From contig NZ_CP048410.1 of the NCBI RefSeq assembly GCF_019357415.1, positions 2,816,501 through 2,880,500 on the forward strand: a stretch of DNA of 64,000 nucleotides, in the 5' to 3' direction. Under the pieces are notes generated by a model, which made no database searches, had not been told where the DNA came from, and saw only the letters and a program-made list of their open reading frames with translations. A program made the translations under genes and the position numbers. Origin of the DNA: Gramella sp. MT6 (GTDB taxonomy: Bacteria; Bacteroidota; Bacteroidia; Flavobacteriales; Flavobacteriaceae). Shown here piece after piece: positions 44,439 through 53,645 of the stretch (positions within the stretch are counted from its first letter, which is position 1; every line of letters begins with the position of its first letter).

Positions 44439-46541
44439 CTATTCCTTTTCCAGGATCTTTAATGAGATCTTGATGGTTTCATACGGAATAGCTTCTTCAA
44501 AATGTTCAAAATAGGTTCTTAGTCCGCTGGGATTATCCAGTTTCTTTTTGGCAGTTTTAATGGATTGCAGCTCAGATTTAGGCACGAATTGCTTCAGGTT
44601 TACTTCTTCACCTTCATCATAGAGTTTTATTAAATGGGAGAATATCGTATTCCTGGCAACGCCTCGTTCTTTTGCGATCTCCTCTACACTTAAACCATCT
44701 TTATAAAGAGACAGGGTTTCTTTTAAAGTATTCCCTTTTTTGGTCTTCTTTTTTGTTTTCTTTTCTCTTTTTTCCTTGCTAAAAGCAATGATCTCCTTTA
44801 TAAATCTAAAACCATAATCCTCCATTTTCTTTCTTCCCACTCCATTAATGAGCATGAATTCGGAATCTGACATTGGTCGTTGTTTTTCCATATCCTTTAA
44901 GGCAGCGTCATTAAAGATGAGATAAGCAGGAATATCTTCTTCCCGGGCAATTTCCAGTCGCAATTGCCTTAATCTTTCGAATAAGGAATTATTTGCAGTA
45001 GTAGTTTTTTCAGCCTGTGCCTGTGGTTTTTTATCCTTGACATCTGCCAGAGGCACTTTTTCATTTTCGAAAAGGACTTTTTTAGCCTGTTCGGTAAGTT
45101 GCAGTCTATTGTTGCGGTCGAAAGCGATCTCTATATATCCTAAATTGATAAGCTGAATGATGTATTGCTGCCAATGATGCCAGGAAATATCCTTACCGAT
45201 CCCGTAAGTAGAGAGTTCCTGGTAATTACTTCTTCTTACTACTTCGTTCTGGGAACCACGAAGAACATCGATCACGGCCGAAATTGGTTCAGAAGCTTTC
45301 AACCTGAAGATACAGGAAAGTGCTTTTTGTGCTATTACCGTTCCATCGAAGAATTCAGGTGGATTCCGGCATATATCGCAGTTACCACAATCTTCTTCCA
45401 GGTATTCCCCGAAATAACTTAAGAGGATCTTTCGGCGGCAGCTCAGAGCTTCTGAATATTGCTTCATCCTATCCAGTTTAGCCAGCTGAACTTCTTCGTT
45501 CTTGGCATTCGAAGCGAATTTCTGAAGCTGGATCACATCGGAGTAACTATGAAAGAGAAGTGTGTCTGATGGTAATCCATCTCTTCCTGCACGGCCAATC
45601 TCCTGGTAATAACCTTCCAGGTTCTTCGGCATGTTGTAATGTATCACCCAGCGGATATTCGATTTATCGATACCCATCCCAAAAGCGATGGTCGCGCAGA
45701 TGATCTGTTTTTCGTCATTGATGAAATCATCCTGGATCTGTGAACGCTCCAGGTGATCCAGGCCAGCGTGGTAGGCTTCGGCTTTAAAACCTTTTACTTT
45801 TAGTTTTGAAGCAAGTTCTTCAGTGGTCTTTCGGCTTAAACAATAGATGATACCACTTTCTTTTTTTCTGTTCTTTAAAAAATCTGAGATCTGTTCAAAA
45901 CGTTTAATACCTTGTTTCACCTCGAGACTCAGGTTCTTACGATCAAAGGAGGCTACATGTTTCTTAGCATTCGGGATATTAAGCTGTTTGCAGATGTCGT
46001 TTCGGGTAGCTTTATCTGCAGTAGCGGTTAGCGCCAGAACCGGAGTAGAAGGGAAGCGATTCTTTAAATAACCAAGTTGAGTATAGGCCGGCCTGAAATC
46101 GTGACCCCAGCTGGAAATACAGTGTGCCTCATCTATGGCAATAAGGCTTACCTTACCATCGGTGAGGAACCGGTCTACGAACTGAAGACTTTCGGGTGCT
46201 ACATATAGTAATTTGATCTCCTTATTATCGATCTTTTGAAAAATAGCCTGCTTATCTGCTTCATCTTGACTGCTATTCAAGTAAGCCGCGGGAACCCCAT
46301 TGGCATTTAACCCATCCACCTGATCTTTCATTAAGGCAATAAGCGGAGAAATGACCAGGGTGATCTCTGGAAGCAAAATCCCTGGTAACTGATAGCAAAT
46401 AGACTTACCACCACCGGTGGGCATAATGACCAGATTGTCCTTTCCGTCAAAAACAGATGCTATGATCTTTTTCTGAAGAGGTCTAAAACTCTCGTAACCA
46501 AAATATTCTTTCAGGGTATCTAACAGCACAGCTTCTTTCAT
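44439..46541 (-). CDS. recQ: ATP-dependent DNA helicase RecQ
   Basis: 3'-5' helicase of recombination repair. 700 residues. Walker A is MPTGGGKSICYQLPG, followed by DEAH (LIAIDEAHCISSWGHDFRP), helicase motif VI (YYQEIGRAGRDGLPSD), the RecQ C-terminal zinc motif (CRRKILLSYFGE with CGNCDIC) and an HRDC domain (about 520-600). An additional C-terminal helix-turn-helix (GLSVEEIAKERGVARNTI) follows a Lys-rich linker. All motifs are intact. Convergent with truA, with the stops one base apart. Confidence 0.96.
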   Translation of the reverse strand: MKEAVLLDTLKEYFGYESFRPLQKKIIASVFDGKDNLVIMPTGGGKSICYQLPGILLPEITLVISPLIALMKDQVDGLNANGVPAAYLNSSQDEADKQAIFQKIDNKEIKLLYVAPESLQFVDRFLTDGKVSLIAIDEAHCISSWGHDFRPAYTQLGYLKNRFPSTPVLALTATADKATRNDICKQLNIPNAKKHVASFDRKNLSLEVKQGIKRFEQISDFLKNRKKESGIIYCLSRKTTEELASKLKVKGFKAEAYHAGLDHLERSQIQDDFINDEKQIICATIAFGMGIDKSNIRWVIHYNMPKNLEGYYQEIGRAGRDGLPSDTLLFHSYSDVIQLQKFASNAKNEEVQLAKLDRMKQYSEALSCRRKILLSYFGEYLEEDCGNCDICRNPPEFFDGTVIAQKALSCIFRLKASEPISAVIDVLRGSQNEVVRRSNYQELSTYGIGKDISWHHWQQYIIQLINLGYIEIAFDRNNRLQLTEQAKKVLFENEKVPLADVKDKKPQAQAEKTTTANNSLFERLRQLRLEIAREEDIPAYLIFNDAALKDMEKQRPMSDSEFMLINGVGRKKMEDYGFRFIKEIIAFSKEKREKKTKKKTKKGNTLKETLSLYKDGLSVEEIAKERGVARNTIFSHLIKLYDEGEEVNLKQFVPKSELQSIKTAKKKLDNPSGLRTYFEHFEEAIPYETIKISLKILEKE

Positions 46542-46763
46542 AGGCGCAAAGGTAAAATTAAGCTTAGATTTTATTCAATTTCTAAACTTCAATTCAGTTT
46601 TATTTTTCAAAAATGAGAAGCTCAAAGTGATCTAAAAACCTTGTGTTAGCGGATTATTCTTACATTTATCAAAATTAAATTCGGTTAACTGCTTTTTATA
46701 ATCGGAAGATTTCAAGGTCTGGAAATTGACCTTATTGATTAAATTGCTTTTAAATACTTATAT

Positions 46764-47846
46764 ATGGCTCTTAAAAGACCTAAATCCTTGCTTCGCCGTC
46801 CCAAGAATACCAAAACTGTAAACCAGATCCCGGGTACCATGACCTACGTGGGAACAAAGGATTCTGGCGAAACCAAACTCGATGTAATAGATTATAATCT
46901 TGAGCAATATGAAAGATTTACTTCTACTTCTACAGAAGATGCTTTCAAGTTCGTAGACGAGGAGAGGATCACCTGGTTCAATATTGATGGTCTTAGTAAT
47001 GTTAGGGAGATTGAAAAGCTGGGCGAATATTATGAACTTCATCCACTGGTGATGGAAGATATAGTGAACACTGGGCAACGACCTAAGGTAGAAGAGTATG
47101 AGGATTACCTTTTTATAGTCGCCAAGATGCTTTATTATAAGAATGGTAATATTGAGAATGAGCATATAAGTATGATCGTTGGCAAGAATTACCTATTAAC
47201 TTTTCAGGAATCAGATGGGGATGTATTCGACCCGGTAAGGGAAAGACTGGAGACTGGGAAAGGAAGGATTCGCGGGAGGTCTGCAGATTACTTAATGTTT
47301 GCTCTACTCGATTCTATAATAGATAATTATTTCCTGGTGATAGATGATATAAGTGATCGCATTGAAGAAATGGAAGCCAGTTTATTTATCAATAAACCAA
47401 ATGATAATGTAACCCAGGAGATCCAGGAACTAAAACAAACGATATTGCGAATAAGAAGATCTGTTTTTCCTTTAAGGGAAGTAGTAAGCAGATTAGAAAA
47501 AATGGACACTCGCCTTATAGAAAATAGTACCATCAATTATATTAGAGATCTTCATGATCATATCATTCAGATTTCAGAACATATAGATATTTATCGGGAA
47601 ATGATCTGGGGTCTTATGGACCTTTATATGACTACCATAAGTAACAAGATGAACGAGGTGATGAAGGTTTTAACGATCATGGCAAGTATTTTCATTCCGC
47701 TTACCTTCATTGCGGGTATCTATGGGATGAATTTTGAATATATACCTGAATTGCAATGGAAATATAGCTACTTTGTACTTTGGGGAGTGATGATCATTAT
47801 TTTCTTATTAATGCTCTATTATTTCAAAAGAAAAAAATGGTTATAA
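46764..47846 (+). CDS. corA: CorA-type magnesium/cobalt channel
   Basis: Pentameric Mg2+ (and Co2+) channel of the inner membrane. 360 residues. A large cytosolic N-terminal domain includes the long helix (about 210-300), followed by two C-terminal membrane segments (about 300-320 and 335-355) separated by the selectivity motif YGMNFEYIPEL. A charged C-terminal end (FKRKKW) follows. It precedes the lactonase-like gene by 16 bases. No M-box-like leader is recognisable in the 222 bases upstream. Confidence 0.95.
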   Translation: MALKRPKSLLRRPKNTKTVNQIPGTMTYVGTKDSGETKLDVIDYNLEQYERFTSTSTEDAFKFVDEERITWFNIDGLSNVREIEKLGEYYELHPLVMEDIVNTGQRPKVEEYEDYLFIVAKMLYYKNGNIENEHISMIVGKNYLLTFQESDGDVFDPVRERLETGKGRIRGRSADYLMFALLDSIIDNYFLVIDDISDRIEEMEASLFINKPNDNVTQEIQELKQTILRIRRSVFPLREVVSRLEKMDTRLIENSTINYIRDLHDHIIQISEHIDIYREMIWGLMDLYMTTISNKMNEVMKVLTIMASIFIPLTFIAGIYGMNFEYIPELQWKYSYFVLWGVMIIIFLLMLYYFKRKKWL

Positions 47847-47862
47847 CCATAAATACAATATT

Positions 47863-49005
47863 ATGAGAAGTTTGATAATTTTATGTCTTCTGTCCATTAC
47901 TTGTTTTAAACCTATGGAAGCGCAGAGCGATGTGGTAAAGAAAAGGGATTCTATAAATAAGATCTACGTTGGGACCTATACCAGGAAAGAAGGACACGTG
48001 GATGGAAAAGCTGAAGGGATATATTTATTGAATCAGGATCCTCAAACCGGGAATCTTGAATTCGTTTGTACCGCCGCCCAGCTTATAAATCCTTCCTTTG
48101 TGAAAGTGGGCAAAATGGGAAAATATGTTTATGCCGTAAGTGAACTTGGACCTAAGGATGGTGATAGCGGTGTAGTTCATTCTTTTGAAATTCAGGAGGA
48201 CGGCTCTTTAAAGAATATTGGAAAACTTGGAACAGGTGGTTTTGCCCCCTGTCACATTGCTCTGGATAGATCTGGTAAATATGCTTTTGTAAGCAATTAT
48301 ATGGGCGGGATTGTGATGGTCTATAAAATTGGATCTGATGGTAGTTTAGGGAAAAGCCAGGAGCTAAAACTGGAAAATTCAGACTCAGCGCATGCACATT
48401 CTGTAAAAATTAGTGGGGATAATCGTTATGCTTATATAGCCGATCTTGGAAATGATAAAATATGGATCTATCGTTTTAATATTATGACTGGCCAATTAGA
48501 ACCTCACAAGGAGAAATCTATTGAGTTGGAAAAGGGTGCTGGCCCGCGCCACATAAGCTTTGCTAAAAATGGAAGTTTTCTATATTCGATAAATGAATTG
48601 AATAGTACTGTAAGTGCTTTTTCAGTTAAAAGCGATGGAAGTCTTAACCATCTTCAAAATATCTCAGCATTACCTGAAACATATCGCCAGGGGAATTCAG
48701 CTGCGGATATCCATATACATCCTTCTGGAAAATTTTTATATACCTCCAATCGTGGCCATAACAGCATAGCTATTTTTCAGATCAATTCTGAAACTGGTAA
48801 ACTAACCCATGTGGATTATATTCCGGTTGCAGGAAAGACACCCAGAAATTTCGCGATTTCACCATACGGAAAATACCTTTATGCCGCCAGCCAGGATACC
48901 GGGAATATTACTACCTATAAGATCAATGAAGAAACTGGAAAATTGAAGCCACAGGAACCAGTATTTCAGATAAAAACGCCTGTTTGTCTTGAGTTTGTAA
49001 AATAA
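47863..49005 (+). CDS. Secreted lactonase-family seven-bladed beta-propeller
   Basis: 380 residues. A signal peptide (about 1-22) is followed by repeated blades such as CHIALDRSGKYAFVSNYMG, HSVKISGDNRYAYIADLG and DIHIHPSGKFLYTSNRG. These match the YbhE-type 6-phosphogluconolactonase (Lactonase) family. The signal peptide means the substrate is outside the cytoplasm, so classical 6-phosphogluconolactonase activity is doubtful. It follows corA closely. Confidence 0.9.
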   Translation: MRSLIILCLLSITCFKPMEAQSDVVKKRDSINKIYVGTYTRKEGHVDGKAEGIYLLNQDPQTGNLEFVCTAAQLINPSFVKVGKMGKYVYAVSELGPKDGDSGVVHSFEIQEDGSLKNIGKLGTGGFAPCHIALDRSGKYAFVSNYMGGIVMVYKIGSDGSLGKSQELKLENSDSAHAHSVKISGDNRYAYIADLGNDKIWIYRFNIMTGQLEPHKEKSIELEKGAGPRHISFAKNGSFLYSINELNSTVSAFSVKSDGSLNHLQNISALPETYRQGNSAADIHIHPSGKFLYTSNRGHNSIAIFQINSETGKLTHVDYIPVAGKTPRNFAISPYGKYLYAASQDTGNITTYKINEETGKLKPQEPVFQIKTPVCLEFVK

Positions 49006-49083
49006 CTATTCAATAAATTGATTTTCAGAAATTTGAATTGGAATTTTATTTAATTTCAAGATTAATTTAATTTCTGAAATCAG

Positions 49084-49404
49084 ATGAAAAGAACTTTTTA
49101 CAGCCTGCTATTCCTGGCCTTTTTCTTCGGTTGTGGAACTACACAAAATTTTAATGAAAAGACAGTCAGACCTGCGACAGATACTCCTGTGGCATTTGAG
49201 CCAAAACCTGGTTTAAGTCTTGATGACACCTCGTGTAAAAGTCCATTGGTTGATCCTCGAAGCGGGGTTGAGATCATCATGGTTGTATCACATGATGGTA
49301 AAGGTGATTACAGGGTTCCTTCTGGTATGTATGGATTAACTGGTAAAGAATTACTACGGTTAAATTGCAGCACTGGTGAGGTTATTGGGATCGTTAAGGA
49401 ATAG
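49084..49404 (+). CDS. Small lipoprotein of unknown function
   Basis: 106 residues. The N-terminus has a lipobox-type signal (FLAFFFGCGTTQ, lipid-anchored Cys at about 18). The mature part has one further pair of Cys (around 55 and 97) and a conserved-looking DPRSGVEIIMVVSHDGKGDY. No family recognised. It lies 78 bases after the lactonase-like gene, probably as a separate small gene in the same direction. Confidence 0.75.
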   Translation: MKRTFYSLLFLAFFFGCGTTQNFNEKTVRPATDTPVAFEPKPGLSLDDTSCKSPLVDPRSGVEIIMVVSHDGKGDYRVPSGMYGLTGKELLRLNCSTGEVIGIVKE

Positions 49405-49430
49405 AAAAAGGCCGGGCATACCGGCCTTGA
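49405..49430. terminator. Terminator between the lipoprotein gene and the metallohydrolase operon
   Basis: AAGGCCGG (49408-49415) pairs with CCGGCCTT (49421-49428) with a five-base loop. The minus strand has the better T-run, so it mainly ends the leftward DUF1704 operon, but it can also stop the rightward transcript. Confidence 0.85.
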
Positions 49431-49433
49431 ATT

Positions 49434-50345
49434 TTATACTGCTTTCACTACGAAAAAACCATCATTTCCCTGGGATTGATATAACGGCATAAAAATGTAA
49501 GCATCCCATTCACTCACAACGTCATTGCCATTTTGTTTTGCTAGTAGTTCCCCTTTCTTGATCTTTTGAAAGTTTTCATAACCCGGCTCCATTTCAAAAA
49601 TATCCGAATCTTCCAGGCCATGGCGATATATGATCTCAAAGGTTTTTTGTTCCGGTGCATTTTTCTTTGCAAAACTATCTACACATTCCGGATAGGTTGA
49701 AATTTTTGTTAAGTCAAAATTGCAAGCTTCCTTTAAAGCCAGCCAAATAACACCTTCATGGTTTTCCTGGGATGTTTTATCCGTATGCTGTCCAGCTTCA
49801 AAAACGAAACCAGTCATACCTATCCTGCTTAAATAATGATCTATATCTCCCGTAATGATATCACTAAATCCCCTAATAATATAGGTAGGGAATTTATGTG
49901 CCCATTCATCATTATCATTCACTTCCTGTACCGAGATGTAGGGGAGACTCGCTGAAGAAGTGGTATGGCAATCTAAAAAATATCGTTTTGTAAAATCGCC
50001 TTCAGATTGCTCTTTCAGGACATTTATGATCTCGAACATCTCTCTCTCCTCATGAGAATCGGGAGATTCTTTTTTTACATTATCTTCTGTCCAAGTTCTG
50101 TTGAGGTCTTCATCTATATAGCGTTTATTTTGATTTAACGCTTTTTTATTTCCTGAAACTCCCACAATCGTTCCATCAATTTCAGGCTTAATTCTTTCAA
50201 GTTCTTCAAAAACTGTTATCAAAGCTTTGACACCGCTTGGCTCATTTCCATGAATTCCGCCCGTCACAAAAAGCAGGGGGCCTTTTTTACCAGAACTGTA
50301 TTTCCCTATGATCCTTGGAATATCCTTTTTCAATTCTATGCTCAT
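49434..50345 (-). CDS. AspA/AstE-family zinc deacylase (M14-like)
   Basis: 303 residues. Zinc and substrate motifs of the succinylglutamate desuccinylase/aspartoacylase family: FVTGGIHGNEPSGVKA, then DLNRTW, and FLDCHTTSSASLP. VFEAGQHTDKTSQENHEG contains the catalytic Glu. Family members cleave N-acyl amino acids or small amides. It is the last gene of a three-gene operon with a glutathione-synthetase-like ligase and a DUF1704 peptidase, so the substrate may be a product of that ligase; this is inference. Confidence 0.9.
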   Translation of the reverse strand: MSIELKKDIPRIIGKYSSGKKGPLLFVTGGIHGNEPSGVKALITVFEELERIKPEIDGTIVGVSGNKKALNQNKRYIDEDLNRTWTEDNVKKESPDSHEEREMFEIINVLKEQSEGDFTKRYFLDCHTTSSASLPYISVQEVNDNDEWAHKFPTYIIRGFSDIITGDIDHYLSRIGMTGFVFEAGQHTDKTSQENHEGVIWLALKEACNFDLTKISTYPECVDSFAKKNAPEQKTFEIIYRHGLEDSDIFEMEPGYENFQKIKKGELLAKQNGNDVVSEWDAYIFMPLYQSQGNDGFFVVKAV

Positions 50346-50354
50346 AACAATATT

Positions 50355-51401
50355 TTAGTCCATCGTAGCTAAGGTTCGATTGCTTAGCTGACCTTCGTAT
50401 GCCTTTTTATATTCAACTTTTCTTTCGATCGCTTCAATTACATAATCTGTAAAAGGTGGTAGGCCGATATCCTTGAAATGCTCCATTCCGCCCGGGCTAA
50501 GAACATTTATTTCAATGAGTTTATCTTTAACGATATCCAGACCTACAAAGAAGAGTCCGTCTCTAATTAATTTAGGTGCGGTTAATTCAACGATCTTTTT
50601 CATGGCTGGAGTTAGATCACTACTATCTGCGGTAGCGCCAAGGGCAAAATTACTTCGGAATTCACCTTCTCCGGCTACTCGTCTAATAATTGCTTTTTCT
50701 CCATCCTTTTCCATAACTTTTCCGTTAAGAAGTAGAACTCTAACATCACCATCCTTTACCGCAGGTAAAAATTCCTGAGCAATGACATATCCCTGAGAGC
50801 TCAAATGATCTATGATCTGATTTACATTCTTTTCATGTTCATCGATGAGGTATACATCCTGTCCTCCAGAACCTTCCAATGGTTTTAGAACCATTTTCTT
50901 ATTCTGTTTCTCCCAGAAATCTAAAAGCTGGTCTTTATCCCTAGTGATGATTGAATCTGGTTTGATCTCTTCAGGTAATTCCTCGAAATACAATTTATCA
51001 ATAAAAGCATGGGAAAGAGCATAAGCATCATTTAGAACCAAAACATCCTGTTGTTGTATCATTCTTCCAAATGCTACACCAGCCTGTTCAGCCCATTGTC
51101 TTCCTTCTTCCTCGGTTGGATTGTTCCTAATGAACAATACATCCAGTTTGGTGGAATCTAATTGCTTTTTCCTTGCTTTTTTACCCTGTAAAGCTTCCAG
51201 GAATTTATCTGGAGATTTGGTTTTGGTATTTTTAGGCACCTGCGTGGCATTGATAGTGATAGGCGAGTCATGGTGAAAATTAAAATCACCAACTCCCATC
51301 GCATAAACTTCATGACCTCTTTGATGGGCCATACACATTAAAGCGACCGAAGTTCCGCTTTTTTCACTTTCAATATCATTTAATACAAAACATATTTTCA
51401 T
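50355..51401 (-). CDS. Glutathione-synthetase-like ATP-grasp ligase
   Basis: 348 residues with the N-terminal prokaryotic GSH-synthetase fold (MKICFVLNDIESEKSGTSVALM) and an ATP-grasp domain: KKMVLKPLEGSGGQDVYLI, then IAQEFLPAVKDGDVRVLLLNGKV, and the Mg-binding GLDIVKDKLIEINVLSPGG. The closest named family is bacterial GshB, but no gshA-like ligase is nearby and the operon partners are hydrolases. It could therefore join a different acid and amine. It overlaps the DUF1704 gene by four bases (ATGA). Confidence 0.9.
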   Translation of the reverse strand: MKICFVLNDIESEKSGTSVALMCMAHQRGHEVYAMGVGDFNFHHDSPITINATQVPKNTKTKSPDKFLEALQGKKARKKQLDSTKLDVLFIRNNPTEEEGRQWAEQAGVAFGRMIQQQDVLVLNDAYALSHAFIDKLYFEELPEEIKPDSIITRDKDQLLDFWEKQNKKMVLKPLEGSGGQDVYLIDEHEKNVNQIIDHLSSQGYVIAQEFLPAVKDGDVRVLLLNGKVMEKDGEKAIIRRVAGEGEFRSNFALGATADSSDLTPAMKKIVELTAPKLIRDGLFFVGLDIVKDKLIEINVLSPGGMEHFKDIGLPPFTDYVIEAIERKVEYKKAYEGQLSNRTLATMD

Positions 51402-53248
51402 TTACATACCATTTGTGACAGGCTTAAACCCTGCCTGATTAATTCTAATTTTTCGTACATTTTTTCACTGTGCAGGTAACTAGGCTTTACCTGTACAGGT
51501 TTTAAAACTTTTCTATCTGTAAGTTCCTTAATGATCCCGGTGTGCTTTATACCGTATTTACCGGCTAAAAGAGGTTCATATTCACCGCCATTCTTTAAAT
51601 GTTCTTTTAATAATACAAGGCCTTTTAAATAGATGATGTCTTTCATAAAACCACCGCCCTGCATGATGCGGGAGGTAATATTGAAAGCTCTTTCTGGAGA
51701 AAATCCATGATCTAATTTCAATAATCTGAATATTTCCTGGAAATTTCCTCCGTCCATTAAAGCCTGTCCAGCAATCACTCTTCCTGCCAGAATTCGAAGC
51801 CGGTTCGCGGTAAGTCCGTCTACCATAAATTCAGACATTACGGCCAGTCCCTCCTGAAGCGGATCATAATCTGCCAGACCAATACTTAACTGATTCAAGG
51901 GTTGATTGCTACCATTATAATAGGTTAAAACATGTGTTCCCACCTCATGTTGTATGAGAGCTTCAGCTTCTACACGATTCATTTTATAATCTGCCGGAAT
52001 GTATAATTCACCGTGCGAAACCATCATCACATTTACATCTTTCCTGATGTGTACCTTGCATTTAAAGTTTTCATCCTGTTTCCTGAAATAATCGAATTCC
52101 TTTCGAGCCATACTACTGAAAGCTTTTGCATCTAAAAGTTCATCTACTTCAGATTCTGATTCTTCCGGAACGTTTTCAAGAATATTTCTGGCTTCCTCGC
52201 ATAAATTATTTTCTACACCTTTGTATAGCCTGATACTATCATACATGAAGTTCCTGGTTCCGCGCTCATTTAGCATGGTGATCTGCATATCCAGTTCCTC
52301 ACGTTTTTCACGGAACAAATAGGACATGGCAGGATCATCGATATCTTCAAGCTTCAGATTGTAAAGTTTCCTTTTAAGAACATCTGGATCAACAGGTAAT
52401 AACCTGTAATGGTAATCGATCACTTTCTCATAATTACTCTCGAAGAATTGCTTTTTAATATCATGGATATTAGCCGGGGATACCAGCCATAGAAATTGAT
52501 AAGATTTTTCAATATTGGCCAGTTGCTTGTCTATATCAAATACGATCTGCTTTAGATATTTTCGGCCCAGTGCATTGAAACTGGCAACACCGCCGGAAGT
52601 TTGAACTCTTATGAATTCAAAAAAAGAGCGGTGGATCACTTTGATTAGGTAATCTTTGAAATTCCTGAAAAATACCGGATATAAATGGTTCTCATCATTT
52701 CTGTATATCGGTGGTATTTCAAGGCCTACGACAACAGCCCCGCAATTCTTGGCATCTTCGATACTCATAAGAGGTTGAGAGCCTTCGGGTTGCCTGTTGG
52801 GAGTGTCCAGAATCTCTGTGTCCAGGTATAAACCTGTAAATTCTGAATTTATTTTTAAAAACTCTTCCTGTAATGTGTCCAGGGTGGAAGGTAACCTCTG
52901 TGCCGGTCCTTTGATCTTAATCTTTGTTGAATCTATATCTCCCGCATATATCTCAAACAAGAGGTACGATTTCATTTCGGCAGAAATCTGGTCTGAAATT
53001 TTATAAAGTAATTTCTGGTATCCTTTGAACTCTTCATTTCCTATTACCATGTAAGAAGATTCATTGGTTACAAATCTTCTAGTGCCTTTATCATTTGGTT
53101 TTCGACGGTAAATCACCAGGTAGGGAAGTTCCTTCTCTATATGTAAAATTCCCCTATCAGGTAAGCGACAACTTATCTCTTTCTCTTCTTTGAGAATTGT
53201 TAAAATTTGTTCAATAGAATTTTCAGATAGGTCAGGTATTTCCTGCAT
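51398..53248 (-). CDS. DUF1704 / QEGLA-motif metallopeptidase (MATCAP-like)
   Basis: 616 residues. The defining motifs are HEVGTH (zinc-binding HExxxH) and LQEGLAVMSEFMVDGL (QEGLA). The family is annotated as flavohemoglobin expression-modulating QEGLA protein, and its eukaryotic relatives include the tubulin tyrosine carboxypeptidase MATCAP. Long N-terminal part (1-370) with no recognised fold and no signal peptide. First gene of the operon with the ATP-grasp ligase and the AspA/AstE hydrolase. A carboxypeptidase-like role is plausible, but the substrate is unknown. Confidence 0.9.
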   Translation of the reverse strand: MQEIPDLSENSIEQILTILKEEKEISCRLPDRGILHIEKELPYLVIYRRKPNDKGTRRFVTNESSYMVIGNEEFKGYQKLLYKISDQISAEMKSYLLFEIYAGDIDSTKIKIKGPAQRLPSTLDTLQEEFLKINSEFTGLYLDTEILDTPNRQPEGSQPLMSIEDAKNCGAVVVGLEIPPIYRNDENHLYPVFFRNFKDYLIKVIHRSFFEFIRVQTSGGVASFNALGRKYLKQIVFDIDKQLANIEKSYQFLWLVSPANIHDIKKQFFESNYEKVIDYHYRLLPVDPDVLKRKLYNLKLEDIDDPAMSYLFREKREELDMQITMLNERGTRNFMYDSIRLYKGVENNLCEEARNILENVPEESESEVDELLDAKAFSSMARKEFDYFRKQDENFKCKVHIRKDVNVMMVSHGELYIPADYKMNRVEAEALIQHEVGTHVLTYYNGSNQPLNQLSIGLADYDPLQEGLAVMSEFMVDGLTANRLRILAGRVIAGQALMDGGNFQEIFRLLKLDHGFSPERAFNITSRIMQGGGFMKDIIYLKGLVLLKEHLKNGGEYEPLLAGKYGIKHTGIIKELTDRKVLKPVQVKPSYLHSEKMYEKLELIRQGLSLSQMVCK

Positions 53249-53645
53249 TATTTTGAAAACTTACACAAATAACGGCCTGATGCTGTTATTTATAAGGGTT
53301 TATTGATCGGTTTGAAATAATCGTACTACCTAATTTAGTAAGTTTTGCAGGTCTGACCTTCTAAAAGGAACCTTTTGACAATACTTTATGAAAGCTTATT
53401 AATTAATGTGAAAGCTTTTATGTGCTATTATCAATAATTTGAGAAGATAATTCAGAGTAAAAAGGACAAATTGAAAATTTGAACTAAATCCAATCCATTT
53501 TTTTAAAAGAAATTATGACTTGCTGAATACAAGGAATTATGGCTTTATTATGAGTATGGTAATAAATTAGAGTCTGGAAATCAGATTCCAGATATAACGG
53601 AAAGTTGATATCAAAGACTTTTTATTTAATTACTGAACAGGTAAG
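53249..53645. other. Intergenic stretch, no gene found
   Basis: 397 bases between the start of the DUF1704 gene and the end of the epimerase gene. AT-rich, no ORF of note on either strand, no tRNA-like fold. The only structure seen is a short inverted repeat, TCTGGAA (53573-53579) with TTCCAGA (53586-53592). It must contain the promoter of the DUF1704 operon on the minus strand, but I see no clear TAnnTTTG there. Confidence 0.6.

Noticed and set aside
46542-46763. Magnesium riboswitch before corA
   Set aside because: Only a weak hairpin (AAGGTC/GACCTT) is visible; nothing resembles a known Mg-sensing leader and there is no terminator.
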